A stretch of 9,045 nt of DNA, from the NCBI GenBank assembly GCA_031551765.1, contig JAVBNC010000039.1, positions 1-9,045 of the forward strand, in the 5' to 3' direction. Below are positions 7,282 through 9,045 of this stretch, one piece after another (position 1 is the stretch's first letter; each line of letters starts with the position of its first letter). The DNA comes from JAVBNC01 sp031551765 (GTDB taxonomy: Bacteria; Desulfobacterota; Desulfovibrionia; Desulfovibrionales; Desulfovibrionaceae). A model generated the notes under the pieces. It made no database searches. It was not told where the DNA came from and saw only the letters and a program-made list of their open reading frames with translations. The position numbers and the translations under genes were made by a program.

Positions 7282-7494
7282 ATGGACATCAGTACCGGCA
7301 CCGCTTTTTCCGGTGCCAGCGCGGCTCAGGCCAACAACATGCAGAAGGACGTTGCCGGCGCGCAACTCATCACCAAAACCCTGGACAAGCTCAACACCAC
7401 CGGCATGGGCGCTAAAGTGGATCAGGACTACCAGTTCCAGAAAGACGTGCTGAATGCCGCCGGCATCGGCAACAAGCTGGATACCGTGGCCTGA
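7282..7494 (+). CDS. Small 70-residue protein, YjfB-like putative motility protein
   Basis: The protein starts MDISTGTAF, is rich in Ala, Gln, Asn, Asp and Lys, and has no Cys, Trp, Arg or Pro. Residues 12-37 (ASAAQANNMQKDV then AGAQLITKTLDKL) and 48-60 look like helices separated by a glycine-rich turn. There is no signal peptide or membrane segment. The MDI start, the Ala/Gln helix and the K-x-LD motif recall the YjfB family of putative motility proteins; this is a family resemblance from memory and is tentative. It is well supported as a real gene: strong Shine-Dalgarno, its own sigma-28-type promoter, and a terminator 19 bases after the stop. It forms a single-gene unit between cbiB and the flavoprotein. 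No biochemical role can be assigned; the promoter points to co-expression with late flagellar genes. Confidence 0.85.
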   Translation: MDISTGTAFSGASAAQANNMQKDVAGAQLITKTLDKLNTTGMGAKVDQDYQFQKDVLNAAGIGNKLDTVA

Positions 7495-7513
7495 GGCTCG
7501 CAAAGTTAAGACG

Positions 7514-7549
7514 AAAGCCGGACCCCTCACGCGGGTCCGGCTTTTTTTT
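7514..7549 (+). terminator. Intrinsic terminator of the small gene
   Basis: GCCGGACCC (7517-7525) pairs with GGGTCCGGC (7533-7541), extended by AAA/TTT to 12 pairs, with a seven-base loop and eight consecutive Ts at 7542-7549. This is the only canonical intrinsic terminator in the window. It insulates the small gene from the flavoprotein downstream. Confidence 0.95.
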
Positions 7550-7607
7550 GCGCTTAAAAAAAGCCTTGCTGCTTGCGTGCGGTCGAAGAGCCGCGTACAA
7601 CGCCGCC

Positions 7608-8789
7608 ATGTCCGCCAATTATGACGTTCTCGTGATCGGAGCCGGGCCTTCCGGCCTGTTCTGCGCCGCGCGAACCGCTTTGCGCGGCCGCCGCGTCCTG
7701 CTGCTGGAGCGCGGCCGCGAACCCGCCAAGAAGCTGCTCCTGGCCGGAGGCGGCAAAGCCAATTTCACCAACCGCTCTGTTTCCGTTGCCGACTACGTGG
7801 GCAGCGACCCTGCCTTTGCCGCGCCCGCCTTGGCCCGCTACACCCCGGACGACGCGCTGCATCTGTTGCACGATGCGGGCATTGCCGTGGAAGAACGCGA
7901 GCACGGACAGATGTTCTGCAAAAAAAGCGCGCGGGAACTTCTGGATCTGCTCCTGGCCTGCTGCCGGACATCCGGCTGCGAACTGCGCATGGAAACGCCT
8001 GTGACGGACCTGTCATATACCGGCGACGGACCCTTCACTGCCCATACTCTCGCCGGTCTGTTCCACGCCTCCAGCCTGGTATTGGCCACGGGCAGCCCGG
8101 CCTGGCCGCAATGCGGAGCGGACGACGCGGGTCTACGCCTGGCCCGCTCGCTCGGGCACCGCATTGTGCCGCCCCGGCCCGTGCTCGTGCCCCTGGTCAT
8201 GCCCCAGGCTTGGCCCCTGCAGGGCCTCGCGGGCATCAGCGCGGACGTGCGCGTCTACTGCTCCGCTCCCGGATCCCCGACCTACACTTTGCCTCTGCTC
8301 TTCACCCACAAAGGCGTCAGCGGCCCGGCGGCCTTACAGATGTCCTGCTTTCTGCGCGGCGGGGACAGCCTGCACATCGACTTTCTGCCCCAAGCGGAAT
8401 TCGCCTCCGTCCTCAACGCCCAGGGCAGCGGTAAACTCAGCCCTCGCATCCTGTTGGCCCGCCTGCTGCCTGAGCGTCTTGCCCGCGCCCTGCTCCCGCC
8501 GGACCTGGCGGAACGCAAAAGCGCGGAACTCTCCCGTAACGACAGAAAGCGACTTTGCGATGCCGTCCACGCCCACCAAGCCATCCCCCTGCGCACGGAA
8601 GGCATGCGTCGTGCCGAAGCCGCCACCGGGGGCGTGGATACCCGCGACGTGGACCCGCACACTCTGCAAAGCCGCGTCCTGCCCGGCCTCTTCTTTTGCG
8701 GCGAGGCCCTGGACATTACCGGCCGCCTGGGCGGCTACAACCTCCACTGGGCCTGGGCTTCCGGACATACCGTCGGGAACGCGGTATGA
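7608..8789 (+). CDS. HI0933/YhiN-type FAD-dependent oxidoreductase
   Basis: This is a flavoprotein of the HI0933 family (relatives YhiN and BaiN), probably cytoplasmic, with no firmly known substrate for most members. From the ATG at 7608 it has 393 residues, normal for the family. Features in order are the FAD Rossmann motif VIGAGPSG (9-16) with E34 at the end of strand two, the family block KKLLLAGGGKANFTN (41-55), GQMFCKKSARELLDLL (100-115), LVLATGS (157-163), LFTHKGVSGPAALQMS (231-246), and the C-terminal GLFFCGEALD (360-369) followed by GGYNLHWAW. The usual GGGRCN reads GGGKAN, so the family cysteine is absent. A TTG at 7548 would extend the frame into the terminator and is rejected. The Shine-Dalgarno is weak. 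It is probably transcribed on its own, since a strong terminator precedes it. Confidence 0.9.
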   Translation: MSANYDVLVIGAGPSGLFCAARTALRGRRVLLLERGREPAKKLLLAGGGKANFTNRSVSVADYVGSDPAFAAPALARYTPDDALHLLHDAGIAVEEREHGQMFCKKSARELLDLLLACCRTSGCELRMETPVTDLSYTGDGPFTAHTLAGLFHASSLVLATGSPAWPQCGADDAGLRLARSLGHRIVPPRPVLVPLVMPQAWPLQGLAGISADVRVYCSAPGSPTYTLPLLFTHKGVSGPAALQMSCFLRGGDSLHIDFLPQAEFASVLNAQGSGKLSPRILLARLLPERLARALLPPDLAERKSAELSRNDRKRLCDAVHAHQAIPLRTEGMRRAEAATGGVDTRDVDPHTLQSRVLPGLFFCGEALDITGRLGGYNLHWAWASGHTVGNAV

Positions 8790-8820
8790 TCACGCCTTCC
8801 CCAATACCCCCCGTTAGAAT

Positions 8821-8871
8821 TTTTTGAGAAAAGGGAGGAGGTCCGGAGGAAGGGAAACCCCTTTTTTGCAA
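8821..8871. repeat. Truncated copy B of the G-rich hairpin repeat
   Basis: It follows copy A (106-182) in order: a TTTTTTGA start, a purine-rich G tract, the shared GTCCGG core at 8841-8846, GGAAGGG, AAACCCC and TTTTTT. The sequence stops at TTGCAA (8866-8871), the expected loop, and the complementary right arm is missing. It is replaced by the GGCTCTAGG sequence that begins the mobile element. It lies 31 bases after the flavoprotein gene and would have formed its 3' hairpin. Confidence 0.7.
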
Positions 8872-9045
8872 GGCTCTAGGCCATGTTAACACTAATTGCG
8901 AAAATATTTAGGCTCTAGACCATCAGGATATCACCTGGTAGGCTAGAAAAATGTTTGCAAACAGCAAGTTGAGTCGATACAAAGTTGGAAAAATTATTGA
9001 GTGCTTTTGCATCGACATAGACGCCACCAAAACCGCTCTGCTTCT
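8872..9045 (+). mobile_element. Left end of an insertion sequence (partial, runs off the window)
   Basis: Base composition changes abruptly to AT-rich. GGCTCTAGGCCAT at 8872-8884 recurs as GGCTCTAGACCAT at 8911-8923 with one mismatch, consistent with a terminal repeat and a duplicated or nested end. A transposase-like frame starts at 8951. The element interrupts the loop of repeat copy B. The true outer end could be 8872 or 8911, and the right end is outside the window. Confidence 0.65.
8951..9045 (+). CDS. Transposase N-terminus, probably IS1595 family (partial)
   Basis: The frame runs from an ATG through 31 complete codons to the window edge. It begins MFANSKLSRYKVGKIIECF, followed by an acidic and Ala/Leu-rich stretch DIDATKTALL. 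This resembles the N-terminal helix-turn-helix of IS1595/IS1016-type transposases, which open with a short S-x-LS-x-x-K motif, a helix I-I-x-x-F and an x-A-T-x-x-A-A-x-L segment. The catalytic DDE region would lie outside the window, so the family call is from the N-terminus only. There is a weak GGTAGG-type ribosome site upstream. Codon use is clearly less GC-rich than in the neighbouring genes, in keeping with an acquired element. Whether the gene is intact cannot be seen. Confidence 0.6.
   Translation, partial: MFANSKLSRYKVGKIIECFCIDIDATKTALL

Noticed and set aside
7548..7607. TTG start giving the flavoprotein 20 extra residues
   Set aside because: It begins inside the T-tract of the small gene's terminator and the added residues have no counterpart before the FAD motif.
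8911..8923. Operator for a GntR/DasR-type regulator (CTCTAGACC resembles a TGGTCTAGACCA site)
   Set aside because: The motif is repeated at the end of an insertion sequence, far from the regulator gene, so terminal-repeat identity explains it better.

Overview
The window is GC-rich, densely coding DNA. It most resembles a Desulfovibrio-type sulfate reducer (Desulfovibrionaceae). I base that on a carboxynorspermidine dehydrogenase of the kind those genomes carry, a cobalamin-pathway CbiB, and recurring G-rich/C-rich intergenic hairpins. The assignment is from recall of the families, not from a search.

Layout. Positions 1-117 hold what looks like the last 38 codons of an upstream gene. A G-rich repeat with a perfect 23-bp inverted repeat follows (106-182). 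Then three plus-strand genes: carboxynorspermidine dehydrogenase (203-1384), a GntR/UTRA regulator (1441-2199) and a family-4 glycosyltransferase (2242-3495). A convergent gap with a hairpin separates them from a two-gene minus-strand unit, transcribed as ydfG (5323-4568) then a D-2-hydroxyacid dehydrogenase (4546-3575). A 157-bp divergent gap leads to trmL (5481-5942) on the plus strand, then a chain of four hairpins (5946-6045), then cbiB (6116-7207). A 70-codon small gene (7282-7494) has its own flagellar-type sigma-28 promoter and a canonical terminator. An HI0933/YhiN-type flavoprotein (7608-8789) follows. The right edge is the left end of an AT-richer insertion sequence with the first 31 codons of a probable IS1595-type transposase.

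How they fit together. Most genes are unrelated housekeeping or accessory functions: polyamine synthesis, wobble methylation of tRNA, the cobalamin ring-to-linker step, hydroxyacid redox and sugar transfer. The likely co-transcribed groups are ydfG with the hydroxyacid dehydrogenase, and possibly the first three plus-strand genes. The most distinctive signal is at 7220-7549: a near-consensus sigma-28 promoter, a Shine-Dalgarno that can fold into a short hairpin, a small alpha-helical protein beginning MDIS, and a strong terminator. Together they make a self-contained candidate flagellar-regulon small gene. The second is a repeat present twice (106-182 and 8821-8871), whose second copy is cut in its loop by the insertion sequence. 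I see no CRISPR array, rRNA, tRNA or obvious defence system.
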